Shown: positions 17,507 to 26,017 of the stretch, piece after piece
Position numbering within the stretch: the stretch's first letter is position 1
Layout: every line of letters starts with the position of its first letter
Translations under genes and position numbers: made by a program
Notes under the pieces: generated by a model
Seen by the model: only the letters and a program-made list of their open reading frames with translations
Told to the model about the DNA's origin: nothing
The model's database searches: none
Assembly (NCBI GenBank): GCA_015067945.1
Contig: SVLM01000009.1
Location: 1 to 57,225 of the forward strand
Source: Oscillospiraceae bacterium
GTDB lineage: Bacteria; Bacillota; Clostridia; Oscillospirales; Oscillospiraceae
Length of the DNA: 57,225 nt
Reading direction: 5' to 3'

Positions 17507-18624
17507 AAACTGCTTTTCTCATCAGCTGTTCCGATCACTACGATCACCGTATGCACCTATGGGATTCCTGTTTGCAGAAAATGGGCTACCGAACCCGCTA
17601 TATTACCGGTGATTTTGATCACTATAAAAAGGCAAAATTCACCTGCCACGTACCCGGTGCGATGCAGCTGCCGGTACTTCCCTACCAGAAAAACTTATCC
17701 CTTGCCCGGATTCTTTCTCACCGGATGTTCGCCAAAAACGCTCTGCGTCTGCTGCAGGAACAGCACCCCGACGTAGTGATTGCACTGCTGCCCCCAAACT
17801 TTTTGGCCCATTACCTTGCCAAGTACAAAAAACAGCATCCCGAAACCAAGCTGATTTTCGATATTTTCGATCTCTGGCCGGAGACTTTCCCGTCCAACAA
17901 GCTAAAGAAATTGCTTGCTCCCGTCTTCCGGGTATGGTCCGGTCTCCGGGACAGAAATCTCCATATGGCAGATTTTGTCACCACCGAGTGTGACCTGTTC
18001 CGCAGCAAGCTTCAGCTACCCCTTAACACCTCAGCCACAGTTTACCTGTCTGCTAAGCCCGTGGACACACCCACCGTATCCACATTGTCAGAAGATCGAC
18101 TGGATCTCTGCTACTTGGGTGCCATCAATAACATCATTAACATTGATGCCATCTGCGATCTGTTGACAAAAGCTGTTGCCGTGAAACCAGTCACTTTGCA
18201 CATTATCGGTACGGGCGAGCAGGAAGAAAACTTTGTTCGCAGAGCCCGGGAAACCGGTGCGGATGTGCAATTCTACGGTGCTGTATACGACACGAACCAA
18301 AAACAACAGATTCTGGGACGCTGCCATTTCGGTTTGAATCTCATGCGTTCCTCTGTCTGTGTTGGATTGACCATGAAATCTGTAGATTATTTCCGATTTG
18401 GTCTTCCCATCATTAACAACATCCCCGCAGATACCGCCGCATTTGTCCTTCATCGCCAGGTTGGCATCCCCCTGAACGACCGTTGTGCAGAACATATTGC
18501 TGCTATGACACCGGACGCATGTCTTGCTATGCGTAAGGCGGCAGCAGATTTATTCCGTCAGTTCTTTGACGAGAATACTGTGGCTGCACAAATGACACAG
18601 ATTCTGGAACAAATCATATGTTGA
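17503..18624 (+). CDS. Glycosyltransferase, GT4-like (GT-B fold)
   Basis: 373 aa. The N-terminus (MKTAFLISCSDHYDHR) and the central LIFDIFDLWPETFPS segment are typical of GT4-type polysaccharide glycosyltransferases. The C-terminal Rossmann half includes LDLCYLGAINNIINIDAI, LHIIGTGEQEE and a FGLPIINN segment near 305. The donor and acceptor are not predictable. The start ATG at 17503 overlaps the stop of the priming transferase by 4 bp, so the two are translationally coupled. Confidence 0.85.
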   Translation: MKTAFLISCSDHYDHRMHLWDSCLQKMGYRTRYITGDFDHYKKAKFTCHVPGAMQLPVLPYQKNLSLARILSHRMFAKNALRLLQEQHPDVVIALLPPNFLAHYLAKYKKQHPETKLIFDIFDLWPETFPSNKLKKLLAPVFRVWSGLRDRNLHMADFVTTECDLFRSKLQLPLNTSATVYLSAKPVDTPTVSTLSEDRLDLCYLGAINNIINIDAICDLLTKAVAVKPVTLHIIGTGEQEENFVRRARETGADVQFYGAVYDTNQKQQILGRCHFGLNLMRSSVCVGLTMKSVDYFRFGLPIINNIPADTAAFVLHRQVGIPLNDRCAEHIAAMTPDACLAMRKAAADLFRQFFDENTVAAQMTQILEQIIC

Positions 18625-18631
18625 GGCAATT

Positions 18632-19567
18632 ATGAACGTTTTGAATGTACGCATCCTGCTGGCCGCCTACAATGGCCAAAAATTTCTTGCAGAGCAGCTG
18701 GATTCTCTCCTGCAGCAGGATTACCCTCATATTCAAATCATCGTTTCCGACGACGGTTCTTCCGATACAACTGCCTCCATTTTGGAAAGCTATGCATCCG
18801 CCCATCCGGAAAAGATTATCCACTATCGCTCCGGCAGGCGTTTTGGCTCAGCACAACGGCATTTCATGCATCTTCTGCGTACTTTTTACGATACCCCCTA
18901 TCTCATGTTTTGCGACCAGGACGATGTATGGCATCCGGACAAGGTCAGCAAAACCCTGCATCTGATGCAGCAGTCGGAAAGTGACTCAGTACCATGTCTC
19001 ATCCACACGGATCTTCGTGTAGTCAACGGCCAGCTGGAACCTATTTCGGATTCTTTCTGTGCCCACTCCGGCATAAATGGTCACCGACTTTCGCTGAATC
19101 AGCTGCTTGTGCAAAATGTGGTCACCGGCTGCACAGTAATGATCAACCGCCCTCTGGCCGAATTGGCCTGCCGGGAAAGCTCCGACGAGGATATGCTGAT
19201 GCACGACTGGTGGCTGGCTCTGCTGGCTTCCTGCTGCGGCAAAATCCGCTTTTTGGAGGAAGCCACCATCGATTACCGCCAGCACGGCAGCAATGCGGTT
19301 GGTGCGAAGAATGTCCACTCCCCGGCTTATCTGCTGAACCGTCTACGCAGTAATTCCATGCGTAAGGCACTTAAGAAAACAGCCACTCAGGCCAAAGCCT
19401 TCCGTGAAACCTTCTGCGACCGGCTTTCCAAGTCACAGCTGGAACTTTTGGACGCCTTTATCACCACAAAGGATGCCAACATTTTTAAGCGGGACTACCT
19501 ATATTTGAAATACAAGCTTCTAAAATCCGGTTTGATTCGTAAATTCGCCCAATTACTGGGTCTTTAA
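18632..19567 (+). CDS. Family 2 glycosyltransferase, possible rhamnosyltransferase
   Basis: 311 aa. GT-A fold with RILLAAYNGQKFLAEQLDSLL, VSDDGSSDTT (nucleotide-binding Asp pair) and FCDQDDVWHPDKV (DxD-type metal site), then a catalytic-region MLMHDWWLALLASCCG. This pattern is common in rhamnosyltransferases encoded beside rfb genes, and the neighbouring dTDP-rhamnose genes support it, but the donor is an inference. The start follows the GT4 gene by 7 bp with TGAGG ahead. Confidence 0.88.
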   Translation: MNVLNVRILLAAYNGQKFLAEQLDSLLQQDYPHIQIIVSDDGSSDTTASILESYASAHPEKIIHYRSGRRFGSAQRHFMHLLRTFYDTPYLMFCDQDDVWHPDKVSKTLHLMQQSESDSVPCLIHTDLRVVNGQLEPISDSFCAHSGINGHRLSLNQLLVQNVVTGCTVMINRPLAELACRESSDEDMLMHDWWLALLASCCGKIRFLEEATIDYRQHGSNAVGAKNVHSPAYLLNRLRSNSMRKALKKTATQAKAFRETFCDRLSKSQLELLDAFITTKDANIFKRDYLYLKYKLLKSGLIRKFAQLLGL

Positions 19568-19611
19568 TTTGGTAAAACTATAACACCCACGACTTTGAAA
19601 GGAAACGAACT

Positions 19612-20499
19612 ATGAAAGGCATTGTATTAGCCGGTGGATCCGGCACCCGTCTTTACCCCCTTACCATGGTCACCTCCAAGCAGCTTCTGCCTGTTTATGA
19701 TAAGCCCATGGTCTTTTATCCTCTGTCCACGCTGATGCTTGCAGGTATTCGGGATATCCTGATCATTTCCACCCCCACAGATCTGCCTAATTTTGAGCGT
19801 CTGCTGGGTGACGGCAGTCAGTACGGCATCCACCTGAGCTATCAGGTTCAGCCTTCTCCCGACGGTCTTGCACAAGCATTTATTCTGGGCGAAGAGTTTA
19901 TCGGCGACGATGCCTGTGCCATGGTTCTGGGCGATAACATTTTCTACGGCAACGGCTTTGGCTCCACTCTTCGCAGTGCCGCCGCCAACGCTGAAAACAA
20001 CGACCGGGCTACCGTTTTCGGCTACTATGTCAATGACCCGCACCGTTTCGGCATCGTGGAATTTGACGCAAACGGCAAGGTCGTTTCTGTGGAAGAAAAG
20101 CCCAAAAACCCCAAGAGTAATTACGCCATTACAGGCCTTTACTTCTACCCCAAGGGTGTCAGCAAGCGTGCCAAGGAGGTCAAACCCTCTGACCGCGGTG
20201 AGCTGGAGATTACCACACTGAACGAAATGTACCTGAAAGACGATCTGCTGGATGTCCAGCTTCTGGGAAGAGGCTTCGCATGGCTGGATACCGGCACCAT
20301 GGACTCCCTGGTGGAGGCTTCCGACTTTGTCCGAATGGTGGAAAGCCGCCAAGGCATTCAGATCTCCGCATTGGAAGAAATCGCATACCTGAAGGGCTGG
20401 ATCAACCAGGACCAGTTGATGGAATCCGCCGTCAAATACGGCAAGTCTCCCTACGGCGAGCACTTAAAACGCGTTGCCGAAGGCAAGATTCAATACTAA
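19612..20499 (+). CDS. rfbA: Glucose-1-phosphate thymidylyltransferase
   Basis: 295 aa, full length for Rml[17 protein letters not shown] (residues 3-18), [50 protein letters not shown] and [11 protein letters not shown] are all present. It converts dTTP and glucose-1-phosphate to dTDP-glucose, the first step to dTDP-L-rhamnose. It begins the rfbACBD block with AAAGGAAA ahead of the ATG. Confidence 0.98.
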   Translation: MKGIVLAGGSGTRLYPLTMVTSKQLLPVYDKPMVFYPLSTLMLAGIRDILIISTPTDLPNFERLLGDGSQYGIHLSYQVQPSPDGLAQAFILGEEFIGDDACAMVLGDNIFYGNGFGSTLRSAAANAENNDRATVFGYYVNDPHRFGIVEFDANGKVVSVEEKPKNPKSNYAITGLYFYPKGVSKRAKEVKPSDRGELEITTLNEMYLKDDLLDVQLLGRGFAWLDTGTMDSLVEASDFVRMVESRQGIQISALEEIAYLKGWINQDQLMESAVKYGKSPYGEHLKRVAEGKIQY

Positions 20500-20510
20500 G
20501 AGGTGTCGCT

Positions 20511-21062
20511 ATGAAAATCATTGATACCAAAATACCCGAGGTCAAAATCATCGAACCGGATGTGTTTGGCGATCATCGCGGCTATTTCATGGAAACATGG
20601 TCGGCCGGTAAATACGAAGCTCTCAATTTCACCGCCGTTCAGGACAATGAAAGCTTTACTGCAAAGAAAGGTACCCTCCGGGGCCTGCACTTCCAGCAAT
20701 CCCCCATGGCTCAGGCGAAAATCGTCCGTGTGGTCAAGGGCAGTGTCCTGGATGTGGCTGTGGACCTGCGTAAAGGTTCCCCCACATACCTGCAATGGGT
20801 CGGTGTGGAGCTGACCGAGGAAAACAAACGGCAATTCTACATCCCCCGGGGCTTTGCCCACGGTTTTCTGACGCTGTCCGATGATGTAATCTTCTGCTAC
20901 AAGGTGGACAATCCTTACTCCAAGGAGTGTGACCGTTCTATCCGTTTTGATGCCCCCTCCATCGGTGTTCAATGGGGTATTGCAGATCCCATTCTGTCCC
21001 AAAAAGATCTGGACGCACCGAATCTGTGCGACAGCGACTGTAATTTTATTTACGAGAATTAA
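20511..21062 (+). CDS. rfbC: dTDP-4-dehydrorhamnose 3,5-epimerase
   Basis: 183 aa from ATG 20511, chosen because AAGAGGTG precedes it and it lies 11 bp after rfbA; longer in-frame starts run inside rfbA. Cupin fold with DHRGYFMETW, RGLHFQ (catalytic His), KIVRVVKGSVLDVAVDLRKGSPTY, YIPRGFAHGF and FCYKVDNPYSKECDRSI. It carries out the double epimerisation in dTDP-rhamnose synthesis. Confidence 0.98.
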   Translation: MKIIDTKIPEVKIIEPDVFGDHRGYFMETWSAGKYEALNFTAVQDNESFTAKKGTLRGLHFQQSPMAQAKIVRVVKGSVLDVAVDLRKGSPTYLQWVGVELTEENKRQFYIPRGFAHGFLTLSDDVIFCYKVDNPYSKECDRSIRFDAPSIGVQWGIADPILSQKDLDAPNLCDSDCNFIYEN

Positions 21063-21074
21063 GGAGAAACTGAC

Positions 21075-22094
21075 ATGACCATTATTGTAACTGGCGGTGC
21101 CGGATTTATCGGTTCAAATTTTGTGTTCCACATGCTGGATAAGTACCCGGATTACCGCATTATCTGCCTGGACAAGCTGACCTACGCAGGCAATTTGAGC
21201 ACCTTGGCTCCCGTGATGGACAATCCCAATTTCCGCTTTGTAAAGCTGGATATTTGTGACCGTGAGGGCGTTTACAAGCTGTTCGAGGAAGAAAAGCCGG
21301 ATGTAGTCGTCAACTTTGCAGCTGAAAGCCATGTTGACCGCTCCATCGAAAATCCCGAGATCTTCCTGCAGACCAATATTCTCGGCACCCAGGTGCTGAT
21401 GGATGCCTGCCGCAAGTACGGCATCACCCGTTATCATCAGGTTTCCACCGATGAGGTTTACGGTGATCTGCCCCTGGATCGGCCCGACCTGTTCTTTACT
21501 GAGCAGACTCCCATTCACACCAGCTCTCCTTACTCCTCCTCCAAGGCCGGTGCTGACCTGCTGGTTATGGCTTACCACCGCACCTACGGTCTGCCCGTGA
21601 CCATCAGCCGATGCTCCAACAACTACGGCCCCTATCACTTCCCTGAGAAGCTGATCCCCCTGATGATCGCCAACGCTCTTGCAGATAAGCCCCTGCCCGT
21701 GTATGGTGAGGGTCTGAATGTCCGTGACTGGCTGTATGTGGAGGATCACTGCAAGGCCATCGACCTGATTATCCACAAGGGTAGGGTTGGCGAAGTCTAC
21801 AATGTAGGCGGTCACAACGAAAAGCAGAACATTGAGATCGTCAAGATCATCTGCAAGGAGCTTGGCAAGCCCGAAAGCCTGATTACCCATGTGGGTGACC
21901 GTAAGGGTCACGATATGCGTTATGCCATTGATCCCACTAAGATTCACACCGAGCTGGGTTGGCTGCCGGAGACCAAGTTTGAGGATGGTATCAAGAAGAC
22001 CATTCAGTGGTATCTGGATAACAAGCAGTGGTGGCAGACCATCATTTCCGGCGAATATCAGAACTACTACGAGAAGATGTACGGCAATCGCTAA
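21075..22094 (+). CDS. rfbB: dTDP-glucose 4,6-dehydratase
   Basis: 339 aa. NAD-binding GGAGFIGSNF (residues 7-16), NFAAESHVDRSIENP, STDEVYGDL, the YSSSKAGADLL catalytic Tyr-xxx-Lys segment, SRCSNNYGPYHFPEKLIPL and NVRDWLYVEDHC. It converts dTDP-glucose to the 4-keto-6-deoxy intermediate. GGAG lies ahead of the ATG and the gap to rfbC is 12 bp. Confidence 0.98.
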   Translation: MTIIVTGGAGFIGSNFVFHMLDKYPDYRIICLDKLTYAGNLSTLAPVMDNPNFRFVKLDICDREGVYKLFEEEKPDVVVNFAAESHVDRSIENPEIFLQTNILGTQVLMDACRKYGITRYHQVSTDEVYGDLPLDRPDLFFTEQTPIHTSSPYSSSKAGADLLVMAYHRTYGLPVTISRCSNNYGPYHFPEKLIPLMIANALADKPLPVYGEGLNVRDWLYVEDHCKAIDLIIHKGRVGEVYNVGGHNEKQNIEIVKIICKELGKPESLITHVGDRKGHDMRYAIDPTKIHTELGWLPETKFEDGIKKTIQWYLDNKQWWQTIISGEYQNYYEKMYGNR

Positions 22095-22106
22095 GGAGCG
22101 TTTTTT

Positions 22107-23018
22107 ATGAAATTCTTTGTAACCGGTGTAGGCGGCCAGCTTGGCCACGATGTGATGAATGAACTGCATAACCGGGGCCATGAGGGCGTTGGCTCTGACA
22201 TCGCCCCTGCATACAGCGGTATAGCGGATGGTTCTGCCGTGACATCCATGCCCTATGTACAGCTGGATATTACCGACAGAGCTGCCGTTAAGGCGGTTTT
22301 GTCGGAAGTCAAGCCCGATGTTGTGGTGCACTGTGCTGCATGGACAGCGGTGGATATGGCTGAGGACGATGAAAATGTGGCTAAGGTCCGTGCTATCAAT
22401 GCCGGGGGAACCCAGCATATTGCGGACGCGTGCAAGGCATTGTGCTGCAAGATGATCTACATCAGTACCGACTATGTCTTTGACGGTCAGGGTGAAACGC
22501 CGTGGCAGCCGGATTGCAAGGACTATAAGCCCTTGAATGTTTACGGTCAGACCAAGCTGGAAGGCGAGCTGGCAGTGGCCAATACGTTAGAGAAGTATTT
22601 CATCGTTCGCATCGCCTGGGTCTTTGGTCTAAATGGCAACAACTTCATCAAGACCATGCTGAATGTGGGTGCCAAATACGACACACTGCGGGTGGTCAAC
22701 GACCAGATCGGTACCCCCACCTACACACTGGATCTTTCCCGGCTGCTGGTGGATATGGCCGAGACAGAGAAATACGGCTACTACCACGCCACCAACGAAG
22801 GCGGCTATATCAGCTGGTACGATTTTGCCTGCGAAATCTTCCGGCAGGCCGGCTATACCACCAAGGTTGTACCGGTTACCACCGAGGAGTACGGTCTTTC
22901 CAAGGCGGCACGGCCCTTTAACAGCCGTCTGGACAAGGCGAAGCTTGTGGATGCCGGATTCCAGCCCTTGCCGACATGGCAGGATGCACTGGCAAGATAT
23001 CTGAGCGAGATCAAATAA
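22107..23018 (+). CDS. rfbD: dTDP-4-dehydrorhamnose reductase
   Basis: 303 aa. Extended SDR with FVTGVGGQLGHDVM (N-terminal nucleotide site), VVHCAAWTAVDMAEDD, YISTDYVFDG, YGQTKLEGE (Tyr-xxx-Lys) and VNDQIGTPTYTLDL. It reduces the 4-keto sugar to dTDP-L-rhamnose and completes the pathway. It is the last gene of the plus operon, which ends at the shared terminator directly behind it. Confidence 0.97.
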   Translation: MKFFVTGVGGQLGHDVMNELHNRGHEGVGSDIAPAYSGIADGSAVTSMPYVQLDITDRAAVKAVLSEVKPDVVVHCAAWTAVDMAEDDENVAKVRAINAGGTQHIADACKALCCKMIYISTDYVFDGQGETPWQPDCKDYKPLNVYGQTKLEGELAVANTLEKYFIVRIAWVFGLNGNNFIKTMLNVGAKYDTLRVVNDQIGTPTYTLDLSRLLVDMAETEKYGYYHATNEGGYISWYDFACEIFRQAGYTTKVVPVTTEEYGLSKAARPFNSRLDKAKLVDAGFQPLPTWQDALARYLSEIK

Positions 23019-23054
23019 AAAATGCACCCAATCGTGAGATTGGGTGCATTTTTT
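23017..23054. terminator. Bidirectional terminator between the two polysaccharide half-operons
   Basis: A stem of about 17 bp (AAAAAATGCACCCAATC and its complement) has a GTGA loop, with A/T runs on both sides. It serves rfbD on the plus strand and gmhA on the minus strand. Both genes' stop codons touch the hairpin. Confidence 0.9.
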
Positions 23055-23700
23055 AGTCTTCGAAAAAGCTGGCTTCCAGCATCAGGCACAAGCAATGGTA
23101 AATCGGCAGGTGCAGCTCCTGGATCTGGTATGTTTCATGACTGGGAGCAATCACATTCACATCCACCAGAGCATTGAGCTTTCCTCCGTCCCTTCCGGTC
23201 AAGCCGATCACTTTCATACCCTTAGCCTTGGCCACTACCGCAGCATATTGAATATTGACAGCATCACCGGAGGTTGTGATTCCCAGAAACACATCTCCTT
23301 CTCTTCCCAAAGAGCACAGCTGCTGGGCATAGGCCATTTCTCCGTTCACATCATTCATAAACGCAGTATTCAGTGCCGTATGAGACGACAACGCCACCGC
23401 AGGCAAACCGCCTTGCAAACACTCCGCCAGCTTCGTACCAATTTCCGCGTCCACAGAAATCAGTGCGTCACAAGCATCGCTGCTTATGTGCCGTCTCAGG
23501 ACAAAGCCCTTCATCAGCTCACCGACAATATGCTCTGCATCCGCACAGGACCCACCATTGCCTGCCACCAAAAGCTTTCCGCCATTTTCGTAGCAAGTCT
23601 TGATCAGCTCAAAAGCCCCACAGATATCGTCTCTCACCGGCTTCAGCTGAGGATAACGCCCGATCAGCGTATCGAGATGAGTATATACCTCGTTTTTCAT
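23053..23700 (-). CDS. gmhA: Sedoheptulose-7-phosphate isomerase (phosphoheptose isomerase)
   Basis: 215 aa. SIS domain with LLVAGNGGSCADAEHIVGEL (residues 42-61), FLGITTSGDAVNIQYAAVVAKAKG and VIGLTGRDGG. It converts sedoheptulose-7-phosphate to D-glycero-D-manno-heptose-7-phosphate, the first committed heptose step. It lies 1 bp after the HddC-GmhB fusion gene and is the last gene of the minus half-operon. Confidence 0.93.
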   Translation of the reverse strand: MKNEVYTHLDTLIGRYPQLKPVRDDICGAFELIKTCYENGGKLLVAGNGGSCADAEHIVGELMKGFVLRRHISSDACDALISVDAEIGTKLAECLQGGLPAVALSSHTALNTAFMNDVNGEMAYAQQLCSLGREGDVFLGITTSGDAVNIQYAAVVAKAKGMKVIGLTGRDGGKLNALVDVNVIAPSHETYQIQELHLPIYHCLCLMLEASFFED

Positions 23701-23701
23701 T

Positions 23702-25000
23702 TCATTTCACCTCGCACAACTTATCTTCCACGAAGCTAAGCAAATCCGGATAGTGCAGCACATCCGCATTATCTTCTGTCAGCAAAACCGGTGTGCATCC
23801 GCCGTTGATTCCGCATTGTACATCACTTTCAGAATCTCCGACCATATAGGATGCCGTCAGATCAATATGAAAATCCTCTGCAGCCTTCAGCAGCATACCG
23901 GCATTGGGCTTACGGCACTGGCAATCGATCTTCAGTTCAGGCACTTCGCCCTCATAGCCCTTGTGGGGATGATGGGGACAGTAATAGATTGCATCCACAT
24001 ATGCCCCCTCCTGCCCCAGCAGGGTTTCCAGCTTATTGTGGATCTCCTCCAGCTGGGAAACCGTGACCTCACCCCGGGCAATCACCGGCTGATTCGTCAC
24101 AACAATGGCAAGATAGCCGGATTCATTGATTTTGCGAACCGCCTCTGCCACACCGGGCAACAATTCCAGCTCATCAATATTACGCAAAAAGCCCACATAT
24201 CGGTTCAGCGTTCCATCCCGGTCCAAAAACACACACTTTTGAGGGTTACCCAAATTCTTGCTCCGGACCTTTCCGCTGCGGATATCCTCCGTTACAGAGT
24301 AAAACCGATCCGGTGTGCCCATATCCTTGACATACTCCGGACTGTCATAAACGAACAACTGCCCCGTGGGAATCAAGGGCTTCAAAACCTCCCGGTCCAG
24401 GTCCACTTTTTTCAGCTCTTGGAACAATCCCTGGTGAAAAATCTCACCGGAGAAGAAGTGCAGGCCTGCATTGACCCGGTTTCTGTACCAGGTTCTGGGA
24501 TCCTCCTTATGCAGCCAGTTGGTCACCATGCCGGATTCGTCCGCCATGATAATACCGCTGTCATAAGGATGGCTGTTGGGGTGAGTAAACAGCGTTGCCA
24601 CACCGCCCCGTTCTTTATGGAACTGATAAAAGCGGTTCACATCAATGTCAAAGATCACATCACCGCACAGCAGCAGAAAATCCCCGTCCAACTGATCCTT
24701 CAGCAGAAACAGTGCACCGGCTGTTCCCAGGGGCTCCGTTTCCACCACATACTGGATCTTCACGCCAAAGGGCTCACCCGTTGCGGGCGAATTGCCGCTG
24801 CCGTCGCCAAAGTAATCCTGAATGACGTGCCCCAAGTGGCCAACCACAAGAATAATATCATCGTAACCCTGTCTCCGCAAGCATTCGAGCTGATACTCCA
24901 GTATCGGCTTTCCCAAAATAGGGATCATAGGCTTGGGGACCTCTGCATTCACGGAGGCGATTCTTGTACCTTTGCCGCCTGCCATAATTACAGTTTTCAC
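23702..25000 (-). CDS. Fused heptose-1-phosphate guanylyltransferase (HddC-like) and heptose-1,7-bisphosphate phosphatase (GmhB-like)
   Basis: 432 aa with two domains. Residues 1-235 form a sugar-phosphate nucleotidyltransferase (MKTVIMAGGKGTRIAS, EVPKPMIPILGKPILEYQL, LLCGDVIFDID), matching HddC, which makes GDP-heptose. Residues 250-432 form a HAD phosphatase of the GmhB/histidinol-phosphatase type: FLDRDGTLN nucleophile, VVTNQPVIARGEVT, cysteine/histidine zinc loop CPHHPHKGYEGE...CQCRKPNAGML, and MVGDSESDVQCG. One chain thus has the phosphatase and activation steps. The start overlaps hddA by ATGA. The nucleotide used (GTP) is inferred from family and context. Confidence 0.88.
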   Translation of the reverse strand: MKTVIMAGGKGTRIASVNAEVPKPMIPILGKPILEYQLECLRRQGYDDIILVVGHLGHVIQDYFGDGSGNSPATGEPFGVKIQYVVETEPLGTAGALFLLKDQLDGDFLLLCGDVIFDIDVNRFYQFHKERGGVATLFTHPNSHPYDSGIIMADESGMVTNWLHKEDPRTWYRNRVNAGLHFFSGEIFHQGLFQELKKVDLDREVLKPLIPTGQLFVYDSPEYVKDMGTPDRFYSVTEDIRSGKVRSKNLGNPQKCVFLDRDGTLNRYVGFLRNIDELELLPGVAEAVRKINESGYLAIVVTNQPVIARGEVTVSQLEEIHNKLETLLGQEGAYVDAIYYCPHHPHKGYEGEVPELKIDCQCRKPNAGMLLKAAEDFHIDLTASYMVGDSESDVQCGINGGCTPVLLTEDNADVLHYPDLLSFVEDKLCEVK

Positions 25001-26004
25001 AGAATCTCACCTCTCGGGATGTAAATTTCAGGGGTGTAATGAATCACCCGTGTACCGCCGTTTTCAAACTCAAAGGGTACGCACATCAGCTTCTCCATGG
25101 CTTTTGCAACGGCTGGCTGTTTATCCTGCGGCACATAAAACAGCAGGAATCCACCGCCACCGGCACCCAAAAGCTTACCGCCAATGGCACCTGCAGCCAT
25201 AGCTTTGTCGTACAGCTCATCAATTCCGCCGGTAGACACCTTGCTGCCGGTTTGCTTCTTCAGCTTCCAGCTTTCATCCAGCAGCCGGCCAAATTCATCC
25301 AAATCACCGGTCTTGTCCTCCAGAACCTTTTCCGCCTCATTCACCAGCTCCAGCATGTGCTTCAGCTGGGAGATCTTGTCCTCCACAGACTTGGATGCCT
25401 GCTGAATTTCAGAGGAGAACCGGGTAAAACCTGTAAAGAACAGCATTAAGTTGCTGTTCAGGAACCTTTTTCGCTCCGGAGAAATAATGATCGGATTGAC
25501 GTCATAGCTGTCACCGTGAAAGTTGATCCGGTTCAAGCCGCCGTAGGCAGCCGCGATCTGATCCTGCCAGCCACCGGCTTCGCCGCACAGCTCACGCTCC
25601 AGGCGAATGGCTTCATCGGACAGACGACGCTTATCCGCATATTTTCCCTTCAATGCGTAAAAGGCGTTCAGCATACCCACAGCAAACGAGGAACTGGTAC
25701 CCAGACCGGTTCTGGCCGGCAGATCTGCCTCATAGGTTAGACGGATATCGTGCATATCCAGAGCCTTCATGGCCTCCCGAATCGCAGGGTGCTCAATCTC
25801 AGCCACTTCCTTCACCCGTTCCATCTTTGCATAGGACAGCTCGGTGCTATATTCAAAAAATGGCGGTAAATGACGAACATTGACATAACAGTACTTGTCA
25901 AATGTCGTAGAGATCACGGCACCGCCGTGTTCGCGGAAGAATTCCGGCAGATCCGTACCGCCGCCGAAAAAGGACATGCGAAACGGTGTTTTCGTAATGA
26001 CCAT
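24997..26004 (-). CDS. hddA: D-glycero-alpha-D-manno-heptose-7-phosphate kinase
   Basis: 335 aa from ATG 26004, with AAGGAAG upstream; an extended frame to 26043 lacks a good ribosome binding site. GHMP kinase: TPFRMSFFGGGTDLPEFF at the N-terminus, the ATP loop TGLGTSSSFAVGMLNAF near 95-110 and the C-terminal GAIGGKLLGAGGGGFLLFY. It phosphorylates heptose-7-phosphate at C1 in the alpha configuration, the route to GDP-heptose for S-layer or capsule glycans. It overlaps the next gene by 4 bp. Confidence 0.93.
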   Translation of the reverse strand: MVITKTPFRMSFFGGGTDLPEFFREHGGAVISTTFDKYCYVNVRHLPPFFEYSTELSYAKMERVKEVAEIEHPAIREAMKALDMHDIRLTYEADLPARTGLGTSSSFAVGMLNAFYALKGKYADKRRLSDEAIRLERELCGEAGGWQDQIAAAYGGLNRINFHGDSYDVNPIIISPERKRFLNSNLMLFFTGFTRFSSEIQQASKSVEDKISQLKHMLELVNEAEKVLEDKTGDLDEFGRLLDESWKLKKQTGSKVSTGGIDELYDKAMAAGAIGGKLLGAGGGGFLLFYVPQDKQPAVAKAMEKLMCVPFEFENGGTRVIHYTPEIYIPRGEIL

Positions 26005-26017
26005 AGTGTTCTTCCTT

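Noticed and set aside
23702..25000. HddC and GmhB as two genes wrongly joined by a sequencing error
   Set aside because: The frame is continuous, no start or ribosome binding site is found at the junction, and both domains are intact.
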